NCBI GenBank assembly: GCA_029550965.1
Contig: JAKPGJ010000007.1
Location: forward strand, 1-64,000
Reading direction: 5' to 3'
From: Bacillota bacterium
GTDB lineage: Bacteria > Bacillota > Clostridia > Oscillospirales > CAG-382
Length of the DNA stretch: 64,000 nucleotides
Shown: positions 32,460-41,964 of the stretch, piece by piece
How the letters are laid out: the number at the start of each line of letters is the position of its first letter
How positions within the stretch are numbered: position 1 is the stretch's first letter
The notes under the pieces: model-generated
Database searches by the model: none
The model's input: the letters and a program-made list of their open reading frames with translations, nothing else
Told to the model about the DNA's origin: nothing
Made by a program: the position numbers and the translations under genes

Positions 32460-33362
32460 TTATGCGTACTTCTTTACACTTTTTATTTCGTCGTAAAGCC
32501 GAACATAGCTGTTGTGCCTGGAAGCCGAAACCTCTCCGCGGTTTACCGCTTCGATGACGCCGCATTCTTCTTCCTTTGTGTGCGTGCAGTCCGAATAACG
32601 GCAGTCCGCGGCAAAAGGCGATAGGTCTGGAAAACATGTGATCAGCTTTTTCAACTCGATGCCGCTGAAAAGCTCGACGTCCAGCATCGTGAACCCGGGC
32701 GTGTCGGCGATGTAGGTGTTCCCGCCGACCGGGAAAAGCTCGGTCACCCTGGTGGTGTTCTTTCCTCTTTTAATTTTCTCGGACAACTCGCCGACCTGCG
32801 TTTTCAGCTCCGGGTAAAGCAGATTGATCAGGCTGGACTTCCCCGCTCCGGACGCGCCGGTAAATACGGTGATCTTTCCGCTCAGCCTTTCCCGTATCTC
32901 CTCCGCGCATTCCGGTTTATAAATGCTGCTGGTTGCGACCGGGAACGGCGTTTTTCCGTAAATTTCGATAAGCTCTTTCGGTACGACGATATCCGACTTG
33001 GTTATAACGATATACACCGACGCGCCTGAAAGTACGGAGAGCACGCTGAGCCGGCCAATGTTATACGGCACCGGATCGGGCTGCGCCGCCGAAACAACAA
33101 TCAAAAGCATGTCTGTGTTCGCAACGGCGGGACGGATAAAGCTGTTCCTGCGCTCCAGAACCGAAGTAATAAAACCGGTTCCGTCGCCGTTGTCGAGGAA
33201 TAAAACATTATCCCCCGCCAGTATTTTCAAACCCGCTTCCTTGCGGATTTTCGAGGCAGAACGGCATTGATAGATGCCGCAGTCGGCTTCTACGGTATAA
33301 AGACCGTTCTGCCCTTTTAGCACTCTGCCTTTTCTTTGCAAATCCGTATAATTCGCTGTCAT
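32460..33362 (-). CDS. rsgA: Ribosome small subunit GTPase RsgA
   Basis: About 300 residues: N-terminal OB fold (LQRKGRVLKGQNGLYTVEAD), circularly permuted GTPase with G4 VITKSDI before G1 GASGAGKSSLINLLYPE, G2 NTTR, G3 DTPGFTMLD, and a C-terminal zinc motif built on CRYSDCTHTKEEEC. It checks late 30S maturation near the decoding centre. ATG 33362 was chosen because it fits the family N-terminus; a TTG at 33377 overlapping the prkC stop is an alternative. Standard position after prkC. Confidence 0.95.
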   Translation of the reverse strand: MTANYTDLQRKGRVLKGQNGLYTVEADCGIYQCRSASKIRKEAGLKILAGDNVLFLDNGDGTGFITSVLERRNSFIRPAVANTDMLLIVVSAAQPDPVPYNIGRLSVLSVLSGASVYIVITKSDIVVPKELIEIYGKTPFPVATSSIYKPECAEEIRERLSGKITVFTGASGAGKSSLINLLYPELKTQVGELSEKIKRGKNTTRVTELFPVGGNTYIADTPGFTMLDVELFSGIELKKLITCFPDLSPFAADCRYSDCTHTKEEECGVIEAVNRGEVSASRHNSYVRLYDEIKSVKKYA

Positions 33363-33373
33363 ACCGCAGGTTA

Positions 33374-35500
33374 TCAATCACCCACACCGAAAATCAGGCA
33401 AATATCCTGTTCAGAATTGATGATCGCGTTTTCCGGTATGCTCTGGTAAATGACGATCGAATCGTCGTCGTCCTCGTCAAACCGGTATCCCGATACGAGC
33501 AGAAAACTTACCGCGCTTTCAAAATCTTTGTCCCTGGTCGCGTCAATCGGGAACGTATCGTCCGAACGGACATAGAAAGTGTGATAATCCGCCAGATTCA
33601 GATACTTGATGCTGTAGATAATCTCGAGCGCTTCCGCTCTTGTTTTGCCGATCAGGTTCGGCATTTCAATGCCGTCCGTTTTCTTGGAAATCATGACCGT
33701 AACCTTTGTCTGCGGTTCGTTGATGGTTCCGGGCGCGATATCCTGACCGATCACTCGGTTGTTGCCTTCCAGGCTCGGAACCTCAATAAACTCTACGGTG
33801 TAGTTCGCGTACCGCAGCATGTTTTCCGCCTGCGTTCTGGACAATCCGGTCAAATCCGGCATAACGTCCGCTTGCGTCGCGGCGGCGCGCTGGCAGACCA
33901 CCAGATTGATGGTTTCGCCCGCCTGAACGATGCTTCCGGCGGACGGTTCGGTCCGAATAACCTGACCGTCAAAGAAGTCGTAGTTGCTCTCGGTAACGAT
34001 TTGCACCTTGAGCTGATACGCGCTGCTCTGCAGTTTCGACTTCGCCTCGGAAGAAGGCAAAAACGCTACGTCCGGTATGATGACATCCTCTAATTTCTTG
34101 CAGACGGTAATGGAAGTGAAATGATAGAACTTGTCGTTGTCTTTCGCAGGCTTTTTGCTAACTTTTCCAGCCGAAGGCTCCGTCGCGATAATTTGTCCGG
34201 AAGCGAAGTCCTTATGCTCTACATAAATGACTTCGTCAACCGTAAAATACGCGCCGTAGGCTTTGTTTCTCAGTTTTGCCTCGAGCTCGTCGTTCCAGTA
34301 CTTGCCGACCAGATTCGGGTAGGACACATACTCGTCCTCGACCGCATCTCTAAAAAAGAAATAATAAATGGTTATAATACCTAAAACAATCGCGACAAGA
34401 AGGAATGAGGAAGCAACTCCCAATATAATCGGGAACATGGAACGGCTTTGCTTTACCTCTCTTCTTCTTTTGCTCATGTCTGAATCCTTATCCTTGTCTT
34501 TCGATTTCTTCTTCGGCTTTTGGTTTTCTTTTCCGAGCGCTTCCGCGATTTCGGAATCGTCGTAATCCTGTATTTCTCCCGTATCAATCATGTCGATCGA
34601 AACGGAAGCGTTGTCTTGGTTTTCCGCGCCTGCCGGCACCGGCTCAAGGTTAAATACGACGTCGGGGTTCCGAAGCACCCATTCGATCGCTTTGCACATC
34701 GAGTGCGCCGACGAGAAGCGCTTTTCCGGCTCCTTTTCCATCGCCTTTAATATAATCTGGCTGACGCCGATCGGAAGAGAAGGCACAATCTCCCGCGGGT
34801 TCTTCGGCGCCTGGCTGACCTGCATCATGGCGATGGACAGGGGGCTTTCCGCGGTAAAGGGCAGCTTTCCGGTAACCGCTTCATACAGCATAACGCCGAC
34901 GGAGTAAATGTCCGAGTAATAATCGGTGGGCTTGCCGCTCGCCTGCTCCGGGCTGATGTAATAGACCGTGCCGATCGCCTTTTCCGTCATGGTCAAGGTT
35001 GACGTGTTCGGGATTTTGGCGATGCCGAAATCGGTCACCTTGATTTCGCCGTTCTTCTGCAATATCACGTTCTGGGGTTTGATGTCCCGGTGAATAACCC
35101 CTTTGCTGTGCGCGTGCTCCAGCGCGCGCAGGATTTGAAGAATATAGACGCAGGCTTCTTTCCAGGGCAAAGCGCCTTTATTGTCAAGATACTCCCGAAG
35201 CGTGATGCCGTCAAGGTACTCCATAACGATATATTTCATATCGGGATAAATCGCAACGTCGTACACGCTGACAATGTTTTTGTGCGAAAGCATTGCGACC
35301 GCTTTGGATTCGTTGATAAATCTGGTTTCCGCCTGCTCGTTTCCATTATATTCGTCGTTTAAAATCTTTATGGCGACGATGCGGTTCATGACAAGGTCTT
35401 CGGCTTTTAATACAAACGCCATTCCGCCCAGACCGATTAGCTCAAGAATCTTGTATCGGCTGTCCAGCACCTTGCCTATGAAGTTTTCGTATTTGTACAT
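33374..35500 (-). CDS. prkC: PASTA-domain Ser/Thr protein kinase PrkC
   Basis: A 708-residue receptor kinase. Kinase lobe 1-270: glycine loop LIGLGGMAFV, Lys45, HRDIKPQN (Asp139), DFG (157-159). A charged juxtamembrane stretch with KKKSKDKDKDSDMSKRRR, one helix (354-383), then extracellular PASTA repeats from about 391 (YPNLVGKYWNDELEAKL, IPDVAFLPSSEAKSKL, MPDLTGLSRTQAENML, MPNLIGKTRAEALEI). PASTA domains bind muropeptide or lipid II and control growth, wall synthesis or germination. The first PASTA repeat and the last 60 residues are atypical. Forms the standard pair with prpC 62 bases upstream. Confidence 0.95.
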   Translation of the reverse strand: MYKYENFIGKVLDSRYKILELIGLGGMAFVLKAEDLVMNRIVAIKILNDEYNGNEQAETRFINESKAVAMLSHKNIVSVYDVAIYPDMKYIVMEYLDGITLREYLDNKGALPWKEACVYILQILRALEHAHSKGVIHRDIKPQNVILQKNGEIKVTDFGIAKIPNTSTLTMTEKAIGTVYYISPEQASGKPTDYYSDIYSVGVMLYEAVTGKLPFTAESPLSIAMMQVSQAPKNPREIVPSLPIGVSQIILKAMEKEPEKRFSSAHSMCKAIEWVLRNPDVVFNLEPVPAGAENQDNASVSIDMIDTGEIQDYDDSEIAEALGKENQKPKKKSKDKDKDSDMSKRRREVKQSRSMFPIILGVASSFLLVAIVLGIITIYYFFFRDAVEDEYVSYPNLVGKYWNDELEAKLRNKAYGAYFTVDEVIYVEHKDFASGQIIATEPSAGKVSKKPAKDNDKFYHFTSITVCKKLEDVIIPDVAFLPSSEAKSKLQSSAYQLKVQIVTESNYDFFDGQVIRTEPSAGSIVQAGETINLVVCQRAAATQADVMPDLTGLSRTQAENMLRYANYTVEFIEVPSLEGNNRVIGQDIAPGTINEPQTKVTVMISKKTDGIEMPNLIGKTRAEALEIIYSIKYLNLADYHTFYVRSDDTFPIDATRDKDFESAVSFLLVSGYRFDEDDDDSIVIYQSIPENAIINSEQDICLIFGVGD

Positions 35501-35562
35501 TCTATAAATCCATTCCTTTCACGCTGTAAGCGAGAAGTACTATTCTTTTCAATAACGTCTTT

Positions 35563-36345
35563 TTATACCAGAGCTTTGCTGCTCTCTTCCTTGGAAATGA
35601 GAACCGCCGTGATATTGTCGGTTCCGCCGTGCTCGTTCGCTTTTCCGATGAGCAGTTCGGTCTTTTTCCGAAGCGAAACTTTTCTCTTTGCGTTGCTGCC
35701 GAGCAAAATCTGGGTGATTTCCTCGTCGGTCACATGCGAGGTCAGACCGTCGCTGCACAGCAGCAGAAGGTCGTAATCCTCGTCGTTTAAAATAAATATT
35801 TCGGGCGTGACCGTTTCATTCACGCCGAGCGCGCGCAGGATGATGTTCCTGTTCGGATGATTCCTTGCCTCCTCGGCGTTGATGCTGCCCTTGTCGATTA
35901 AAAACTGAACAAACGAGTGGTCGTTCGTAATCTGCTTCAGCACGCCGTTCTTCATCGCGTAAAGCCTGCTGTCGCCCACGTTCGCGACATAGGCTTTCCC
36001 GCCGAAAATCAGAACCGAAACCAGCGTGGTTCCCATGCCCTCCAGTTCGGCGTCGCTGTTCGCGGTATTATACACAATTTCGTTCGCCTTGTCCACAGCA
36101 GTCGTGATAATCTGTATGATTTCATCGTCCGTTATGTTCGTTTCGGGAGTGACTTTTGAAAGAGCGTTTTTTACGACGCGGGAATACGCTTTTGTCGCAA
36201 ACGCGCTCGCTACGTTGCCGCCTCTGGCCCCGCCCATTCCGTCGCACACAACCGCGCTCAGAAAGTTGTCTCTTGAAATGACCGCGAAGCAGTCCTGGTT
36301 GCTCTTCCTTTTAAGCCCGATGTCTGTTTTTCCGCTGTACTTCAA
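35563..36345 (-). CDS. prpC: PP2C-type protein phosphatase PrpC (Stp)
   Basis: A 260-residue metal-dependent phosphatase that reverses PrkC phosphorylation. Motifs: TDIGLKRKSNQD, VVCDGMGGARGGNVAS (metal Asp), ANVGDSRLYA, LLLCSDGLTSHV and GGTDNITAVL. Cytoplasmic. The start is TTG at 36345 (TTG AAG TAC) with a strong AAGGGAG site 8 bases upstream; no ATG fits the family N-terminus. Located between rlmN and prkC, as in most Firmicutes. Confidence 0.95.
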   Translation of the reverse strand: MKYSGKTDIGLKRKSNQDCFAVISRDNFLSAVVCDGMGGARGGNVASAFATKAYSRVVKNALSKVTPETNITDDEIIQIITTAVDKANEIVYNTANSDAELEGMGTTLVSVLIFGGKAYVANVGDSRLYAMKNGVLKQITNDHSFVQFLIDKGSINAEEARNHPNRNIILRALGVNETVTPEIFILNDEDYDLLLLCSDGLTSHVTDEEITQILLGSNAKRKVSLRKKTELLIGKANEHGGTDNITAVLISKEESSKALV

Positions 36346-36372
36346 GCACCCACTCCCTTTGCTCGAAAAAGT

Positions 36373-37395
36373 TTAACTGCTGTGGCTGGCTCTCAGCTGA
36401 CCGCAGGAAGCGTCGATATCGCTTCCGAGTTTGCGTCGAACTGTTACGTTTATTTTATATTTTTCTAATGTTCGTGTAAATACCCCTATGGAATTTTTTT
36501 CACTTTTTTTATAATTTTTTCCACCAACCGGGTTAATTGGAATTAAGTTTACATGACACAGCATTCCGGAAAGCAGCTTGCCGAGCTTCTCCGCGTCACG
36601 GACGCTGTCGTTGACGCCCTGAATCATCGCGTACTCAAAGGAAATCCTTCTGCCGGTTTTTTCGATATACCGTTTGCAGGCGTCGATTAACTCCTCGACC
36701 GTCCATTTGTTCGCGACGGGCATCATCGACCGGCGCACTTCATTGTCCGCCGCGTGCAGGGAGACCGAGAGCGTCAGCGGAATATCCTCTTCCGCGAGCC
36801 TGTTGATCTTATCGACAAGCCCGCAGGTGGACAGCGATATATGGCGCATGCCGATATTCAGTCCGTCCTTGTGGTTCGCCAGCCGAATGAAGCGGATGAC
36901 GTTGTCGTAGTTGTCCAGCGGCTCGCCGATGCCCATCAAAACGATGTTGGAAATCTTCTCGCCGGCGTCCGCTTCGGTTTTCATGATCTGCAGAAGCATC
37001 TCGCTGGGCGTCAGATTCCGCCGCCAGCCGTTCATCGTGGACGCGCAGAACGAGCAGCCCATCCGGCAGCCCGCCTGCGTCGATATGCAAATCGTGTTTC
37101 CGTGCTTATACCGCATGAGCACGCTCTCGATTTTCTCGCCGTCGTCCAGCGTGAACAGGTATTTCACCGTGCCGTCAATCGAAGAAACCAGCTTTTTTTC
37201 GACGGTTATCTGTTTGATGACGGCTTTTTCCTTCAGCTTGGCGATAAAGGTTTTCGACAGGTTGGTCATCTGTGAAAAGTCGGTGACGCCCTTGTACAGC
37301 CACGAAAAAATCTGCGACGCGCGGTATTTTTTCTCGCCGAGCGATTCGACCAGCTCTTCGATTTCATTCGGGTAAAGACTTAGAATATCAATCAA
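36373..37395 (-). CDS. rlmN: Dual-specificity RNA methyltransferase RlmN
   Basis: A 340-residue radical-SAM enzyme that methylates A2503 of 23S rRNA and A37 of some tRNAs. The cluster motif CRMGCSFC (CxxxCxxC), an upstream active-site region, VLMGIGEPLDNYDNV for SAM, and the C-terminal VRRKLGSDIDASCGQL with the mechanistic Cys are all present. The start appears to be TTG at 37395 with GGAGAG upstream. The 27-base gap to prpC indicates co-transcription. Confidence 0.95.
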   Translation of the reverse strand: MIDILSLYPNEIEELVESLGEKKYRASQIFSWLYKGVTDFSQMTNLSKTFIAKLKEKAVIKQITVEKKLVSSIDGTVKYLFTLDDGEKIESVLMRYKHGNTICISTQAGCRMGCSFCASTMNGWRRNLTPSEMLLQIMKTEADAGEKISNIVLMGIGEPLDNYDNVIRFIRLANHKDGLNIGMRHISLSTCGLVDKINRLAEEDIPLTLSVSLHAADNEVRRSMMPVANKWTVEELIDACKRYIEKTGRRISFEYAMIQGVNDSVRDAEKLGKLLSGMLCHVNLIPINPVGGKNYKKSEKNSIGVFTRTLEKYKINVTVRRKLGSDIDASCGQLRASHSS

Positions 37396-37426
37396 TTTAA
37401 CTCTCCGTCACTTTATGATTACGCGC

Positions 37427-39103
37427 TTATTTGTCAAGCCACTCTTCGGCGGCTTTTACGATTGCCTTCAGACTGCCTTTTACAAACGGAGCGATTACGC
37501 CGCCCTTTTCGCACAGCTCGACAAAGGTGTATTTTCCGCCGCAGGATACGAAATCCATATACTTCCTGAACGCGTCGTCATAGTCTTCCTGCGACATCGC
37601 CCAGTATTCCAACGCGACCGTCTGCGCAAGGCAGTAATCAATGTAATAGAAGGGATAATGGTAAATATGCAGCTGTCTTTGCCATACCCTTCCTTCGCTG
37701 TAGAAAGGAACGTCGTCGTAATCCATGTAGGGTCTGTAGATTTTCTCGAGCTTTTTCCACTCCTCGTGCCTCTGCGCCGGCGTGAGGTCGGGATTGTCGT
37801 ACATGATGTGCTGGAAGTGGTCCACCATCGTGCCGTACGGGATGAAGGTCAGGCAGCTCTCCAGATGCGCGAACTTCGCTCTCTCCGCATCCGCGCCGTA
37901 GAACTTGTCGAGCCACTTCCAGGCGAAGAACTCCATCGACATCGAATGAACCTCGCAGGCTTCATAGGTCGGGTCTCTCAGCTCAAGCAGTTCGAAATTC
38001 CTTGCGGTGTAAGCCGCGAAGGCGTGTCCGGCTTCGTGCGTCAAAACGTCGACGTCGCCGGAAGTGCCGTTGAAGTTGCTGAAAATAAAGGGGGACTTGT
38101 ACTCCGGGATATAGATGCAGTAGCCGCCGTTCGCCTTGCCCTTCTTCGACAAGCAGTCGAGCAGTTCGTTTTCGTACATAAAGTTGATGAACTCTTTGGT
38201 CTGCTCGCTCATTTCGGAGTACATGATTTTTCCGGCGGCGAAAATGTCGTCCGGCGTGCCGATGGGCTTCGGATTGCCTTCCTTGTAGGTGAAGTTGTCG
38301 TCGTAGAACTTCATGTCCGGTATGCCGATGCGTTTCGACTGCTTCTCCTTGAGCTTGCAAACGATCGGAACGATGTCCTCCACGACCTGCTGCCGGAACG
38401 AGGCGACATCCTTCGGCGTATAGCAGTTCCGAATCATGCGCAGGTATCCAAGCTCGGTAAAGCTGGAGTACCCGAGGGTTTTTGCGATTTTCGTTCTGAT
38501 TTTTACGAGTTTGTCGTACAGCTCGTCAAGCTGCGGACCGATAGAGGTATAGAAAGAAGCGAGCGCTTCGTAAGCCGCTTTTCTGACGCTTCTGTCCTTG
38601 TCAATCGTGTAAGGGGTCATCTGGGAGGTGGTCAGCTTTTTCCCGTCGAAGTCGATCTGCGCCGACGCGGTGAGCTTCTGGTACTCGGAAACCAGGAAGT
38701 TCTCCTCCTGAAGATACGGCACAATCTCGGGCGAGAAACATTTCAGCTGCATTTCGATGTTGCGCAGGAGCAGACTGCCGTATCTTTCCTCGATCTGCGG
38801 TCTGAACGGAGAATCAATCAGGGTTTTTGCGAACGCCAGTATGTCCTCCTGCAGAAGCGGCATGCTCTCGTCCGCGTATTTGTTTTCCTCGTCGTAGAAT
38901 TTATCTTCGGTGTTGATGGTGTGCCGGATATACGCAAGCGTGCTCATCGAGGAAATGTGCGAGTAAGCCTTCTCGTGCTCTTCGATGAGTTTGAATACTT
39001 CGTCCGCGCTTTTCGCATTTCGGGACGCTTCCGCCAGCCTTTTATACAGCGCCTTGCATTCCTCAAGATTGAACCGCTCGTACTTCATTTCTGAAAATTT
39101 CAT
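37427..39103 (-). CDS. pepF: M3-family oligoendopeptidase (PepF-like)
   Basis: A 558-residue zinc peptidase cleaving short peptides in the cytoplasm. The HExxH site is in VLTHEAGHAFAAYTARN, with the downstream Glu ligand in the CEVHSMSMEFFAW helix; C-terminal IDYCLAQTVALEYW is typical of the family. The start at ATG 39103 was preferred over ATG 39109 because TTAGGAG then has 8-base spacing. Its insertion between rlmN and rsmB departs from the usual order. A long antisense open frame mirrors it and is not considered real. Confidence 0.93.
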   Translation of the reverse strand: MKFSEMKYERFNLEECKALYKRLAEASRNAKSADEVFKLIEEHEKAYSHISSMSTLAYIRHTINTEDKFYDEENKYADESMPLLQEDILAFAKTLIDSPFRPQIEERYGSLLLRNIEMQLKCFSPEIVPYLQEENFLVSEYQKLTASAQIDFDGKKLTTSQMTPYTIDKDRSVRKAAYEALASFYTSIGPQLDELYDKLVKIRTKIAKTLGYSSFTELGYLRMIRNCYTPKDVASFRQQVVEDIVPIVCKLKEKQSKRIGIPDMKFYDDNFTYKEGNPKPIGTPDDIFAAGKIMYSEMSEQTKEFINFMYENELLDCLSKKGKANGGYCIYIPEYKSPFIFSNFNGTSGDVDVLTHEAGHAFAAYTARNFELLELRDPTYEACEVHSMSMEFFAWKWLDKFYGADAERAKFAHLESCLTFIPYGTMVDHFQHIMYDNPDLTPAQRHEEWKKLEKIYRPYMDYDDVPFYSEGRVWQRQLHIYHYPFYYIDYCLAQTVALEYWAMSQEDYDDAFRKYMDFVSCGGKYTFVELCEKGGVIAPFVKGSLKAIVKAAEEWLDK

Positions 39104-39131
39104 ACCCATTACTCCTAAATCATGATCAATA

Positions 39132-40388
39132 TTATATTTTTATAATTTTAGCCGCGTAAAAGCCCTCTCCCGCTTCCGCATACGGAAGAAAGGTTTTTTC
39201 CTCGACCAGCCGATAACCGCCGTTTGCAGCGAGGAATGCTTTTACGATTTCCTCGTTTTCCAGTTTATTGAGCGTGCAGGTCGAGTAAACAAGGATTCCG
39301 CCTTTTTTAAGATATTCAGCGGAAGCGGATAATATCCGTTTTTGCGTTTCGTATAAGCCGGCGAACTCCTTTGCGTCCTTATAGCGTATCTCCGGTTTGG
39401 AAGCGATTACCCCCAGCCCCGAGCAGGGCGCGTCGCAGATGACCCTGTCGGCCGCGCCGACATATTCTTTCAAGCTCTCCCGGCTGTCGTGCTGCCGCGT
39501 TTGAATGATGTCGATGCCGAGCGACCGCGCCTGTTTTTCAATCAGCGGCAGCTTGTTCGCGTGAATGTCAAGGCTTATCACGCTGCCTTTGTTGCGCATG
39601 TCCAGCGCGGCGCCGAAACTCTTGCCGCCCGGGCAGGCGCAGACGTCGATGACCGTTTGCCCTTCCCGCGCGTCCAACAAAGAAACCGCGTACTGCGAAC
39701 CAAACCCCTGTATAAAGTATTCGCCTTTTTTTAGACCGTTAATGACCGCGCCGCCGCCTTTTTTTACCCGAACCGTTTTCTCGCTCACCGCTTCCGCAAA
39801 GCAGTCCAGCGCGTTCAGGTCTGCCGCCAGTTTTTTTGCGGACGTTTTTTCGGTGTTTACGCGCAGATAAAGCGCTTTTTTATCGTAAAAAGAGGATAGG
39901 ATCCTTTCGGCCTCGTCCGCGTACTGGCTCTTTAAAAGGTCGTATATGCTTTCGCTGACCGAGTATCGGATATATTCCGGCGCGCCGCTCACCGCTTCTT
40001 TGACGCTTTCTTCGTTTCGGGCGATGTTTCTGAGAACCGCATTGATAAAACCAGCTCTGCCCTTGTCGAGTGTCTTTTTCGCGATGTTCACCGTCTCGTT
40101 GCAGGCGGCGCTCGCCGGAACATCCATAAACAGCATCTGCTGCAGACCCAGCCGCAAAAGCAGCGTCGTGTCCGTATCCGCTTTTTTCTGAATGTACTGT
40201 TTTAAGATATAATCCAGCAGGAGCTGTCTTTCCAGAACGCCGAAAACCAGCGCCTGAACGAACCGTCTGTCCTGACCTTCATAGCGCTCAAGGTTGACCA
40301 TTTCGATGTTTGAGTAAGCCTTGCTGACAGTGATTTTCTGCAGTATCTCAAACGCCGCCTGCCTCGGCGAGTCCTTTTTTTCAGACAT
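39132..40388 (-). CDS. rsmB: 16S rRNA (cytosine-967-C5)-methyltransferase RsmB
   Basis: A 418-residue enzyme: N-terminal NusB-like RNA-binding domain (about 1-135), Rossmann methyltransferase with SAM site CACPGGKSFGAALDM, DAPCSGLGV (motif IV Cys) and the second catalytic Cys in YSTCTLNKLENEE. The start overlaps the fmt stop by 8 bases, so the genes are translationally coupled. Confidence 0.93.
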   Translation of the reverse strand: MSEKKDSPRQAAFEILQKITVSKAYSNIEMVNLERYEGQDRRFVQALVFGVLERQLLLDYILKQYIQKKADTDTTLLLRLGLQQMLFMDVPASAACNETVNIAKKTLDKGRAGFINAVLRNIARNEESVKEAVSGAPEYIRYSVSESIYDLLKSQYADEAERILSSFYDKKALYLRVNTEKTSAKKLAADLNALDCFAEAVSEKTVRVKKGGGAVINGLKKGEYFIQGFGSQYAVSLLDAREGQTVIDVCACPGGKSFGAALDMRNKGSVISLDIHANKLPLIEKQARSLGIDIIQTRQHDSRESLKEYVGAADRVICDAPCSGLGVIASKPEIRYKDAKEFAGLYETQKRILSASAEYLKKGGILVYSTCTLNKLENEEIVKAFLAANGGYRLVEEKTFLPYAEAGEGFYAAKIIKI

Positions 40389-41307
40389 TAAAGAAAGCTC
40401 CTATTTCCACTTTGTTTCCGCACACATATTCGTCGGCGCCCATTCTGCATTTGCCCTCGCAGCACAGCTCGGTCAGCACGACGCTTCCGTCGCCGCAGGC
40501 AACCTCAATGCCTTCTCTGCTCACGGCCAGTATTTCTCCGGGCTCGCCGGTTTTTGCGCCGATTTTCGCCTGATAGATTTTAATTCTTTTCCCGTTTAAG
40601 AACACAAAAGCGCCGGGAAAAGGGTTCAGCCCCCGTATCTGGTTGACCGTCTCCTGCGGGGACATCCGAAAGGTGACAAGACAGTCGCTTTTCTCTATCT
40701 TTTTCGCGTAGGTCGCCAGTGATTCGTCCTGTTTTATTCTGGGGATGTTTCCGCTTTCAGCGAGCTGGAGGAACCGGACGATGCATTCCCCGCCGAGAAC
40801 AGCGAGCCTGTCGTGATACTCGCCGGCCGTCATGTCCGGCGGAATCGCTATTTCCTCCTGCAGAATGATGTCGCCGGTGTCCAGTCCCTCTTCCATATAC
40901 ATAATCGTAATGCCGCCCTTGGTGTGCCCTTCCATTATCGCGCGGTTGATCGGAGCGGCTCCTCTTAACGCCGGCAAAAGCGACGCGTGGATATTGATGC
41001 AGCCCAGCGGCGGAATATCGAGCACCGCTTTCGGCAGTATTTTTCCGTAAGCGGCGACGATAAACACGTCGGCGTTTGCGCTTTTTAATTTTTCGATAAC
41101 CGATTCGTCTTTGAGCGTATTCGGCGTAATGACTTCGATTCCGTGGGCTAAGGCTAACTTTTTAACTTCGGAGGGTTCCAAACGGTAGCCCCTTCCCTTC
41201 GGCTTGTCCGGCTGCGACACGGCAAGGACAATGTCCTGCCCGTCGTGTATTAAAGCCTCCAGCGCTTTTGCCGCGAACTCCGGCGTCCCCATAAAAACGA
41301 TTCTCAC
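40381..41307 (-). CDS. fmt: Methionyl-tRNA formyltransferase
   Basis: A 308-residue enzyme that formylates initiator Met-tRNA. N-terminal Rossmann RIVFMGTPEFAAKALEAL, folate-site HASLLPALRGAAPINRAI with catalytic Asn/His, and MEEGLDTGDII with the catalytic Asp; a C-terminal OB-like domain follows. Normal length. A 139-base gap to def on the same strand shows no terminator. Confidence 0.96.
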   Translation of the reverse strand: MRIVFMGTPEFAAKALEALIHDGQDIVLAVSQPDKPKGRGYRLEPSEVKKLALAHGIEVITPNTLKDESVIEKLKSANADVFIVAAYGKILPKAVLDIPPLGCINIHASLLPALRGAAPINRAIMEGHTKGGITIMYMEEGLDTGDIILQEEIAIPPDMTAGEYHDRLAVLGGECIVRFLQLAESGNIPRIKQDESLATYAKKIEKSDCLVTFRMSPQETVNQIRGLNPFPGAFVFLNGKRIKIYQAKIGAKTGEPGEILAVSREGIEVACGDGSVVLTELCCEGKCRMGADEYVCGNKVEIGAFFNV

Positions 41308-41446
41308 TGAAAGCCATCTCCTTAATGTTTCGCTGAATTCTTTCTATTCGGAAAATTCGTCACGCTGTCGAATATTCGCGATGACGTCCCTTGACCTGCG
41401 GCGCAGGTTTTAAATTTTTTCTATGTATATAAACCTGCCTGTTTAC

Positions 41447-41941
41447 TTATTCGTCCTCTTCTACTTCGCTCTGGTCCAAAACTTCGCTCGCCAAATCGGT
41501 GTAAAGCACGCCGTTCAGATGGTCTATCTCGTGGCAGAACGCGCGCGCGGTGAGCTCCTCGCCGGTGACGGTAAACTCGTTGCCGTTTCTGTCCAGCGCT
41601 TTTACGGTGACCCTCATCGGTCTTTTGACGGTCCCGTATTTTCCCGGAACCGAAAGGCAGGCCTCGAAACCGGTCTGCTCCCCTTCGGTCTTTACGATTT
41701 CAGGGTTGATAAGCTCCAGTATTTTTTCGCCGTTGTCCACCACCACGACGCGGCGCAGAACGCCCACCTGCGGAGCGGCAAGCCCGATTCCGTTGGCGGC
41801 CCGCAGCGTGTCCTTCATGTCGTCCAAAAGCTGGAGGATGCGCGCGTTGATTTGCTCGACAGGACGGCTCTTTTTTCTGAGCGTTCCGTTTTCTTTGTCG
41901 TCGTTTACATTTATTATGTTCAAAATTGCCAATCTTCTCAC
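41447..41941 (-). CDS. def: Peptide deformylase
   Basis: A 164-residue metallohydrolase that removes the N-formyl group from nascent proteins. The three motifs are [13 protein letters not shown] (usually EGCLS, Cys metal ligand kept) and CHEIDHLNG (HExDH). The C-terminus is acidic (SEVEEDE). It lies 23 bases downstream of priA, and upstream of fmt in transcription order. Confidence 0.95.
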   Translation of the reverse strand: MRRLAILNIINVNDDKENGTLRKKSRPVEQINARILQLLDDMKDTLRAANGIGLAAPQVGVLRRVVVVDNGEKILELINPEIVKTEGEQTGFEACLSVPGKYGTVKRPMRVTVKALDRNGNEFTVTGEELTARAFCHEIDHLNGVLYTDLASEVLDQSEVEEDE

Positions 41942-41964
41942 CTTTTTTAAAAAATATAGAATCG

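Noticed and set aside
37415-39094. 559-codon open frame on the plus strand opposite pepF
   Set aside because: It mirrors a complete M3 peptidase in a codon phase that avoids stops; no ribosome binding site and no recognisable domain.
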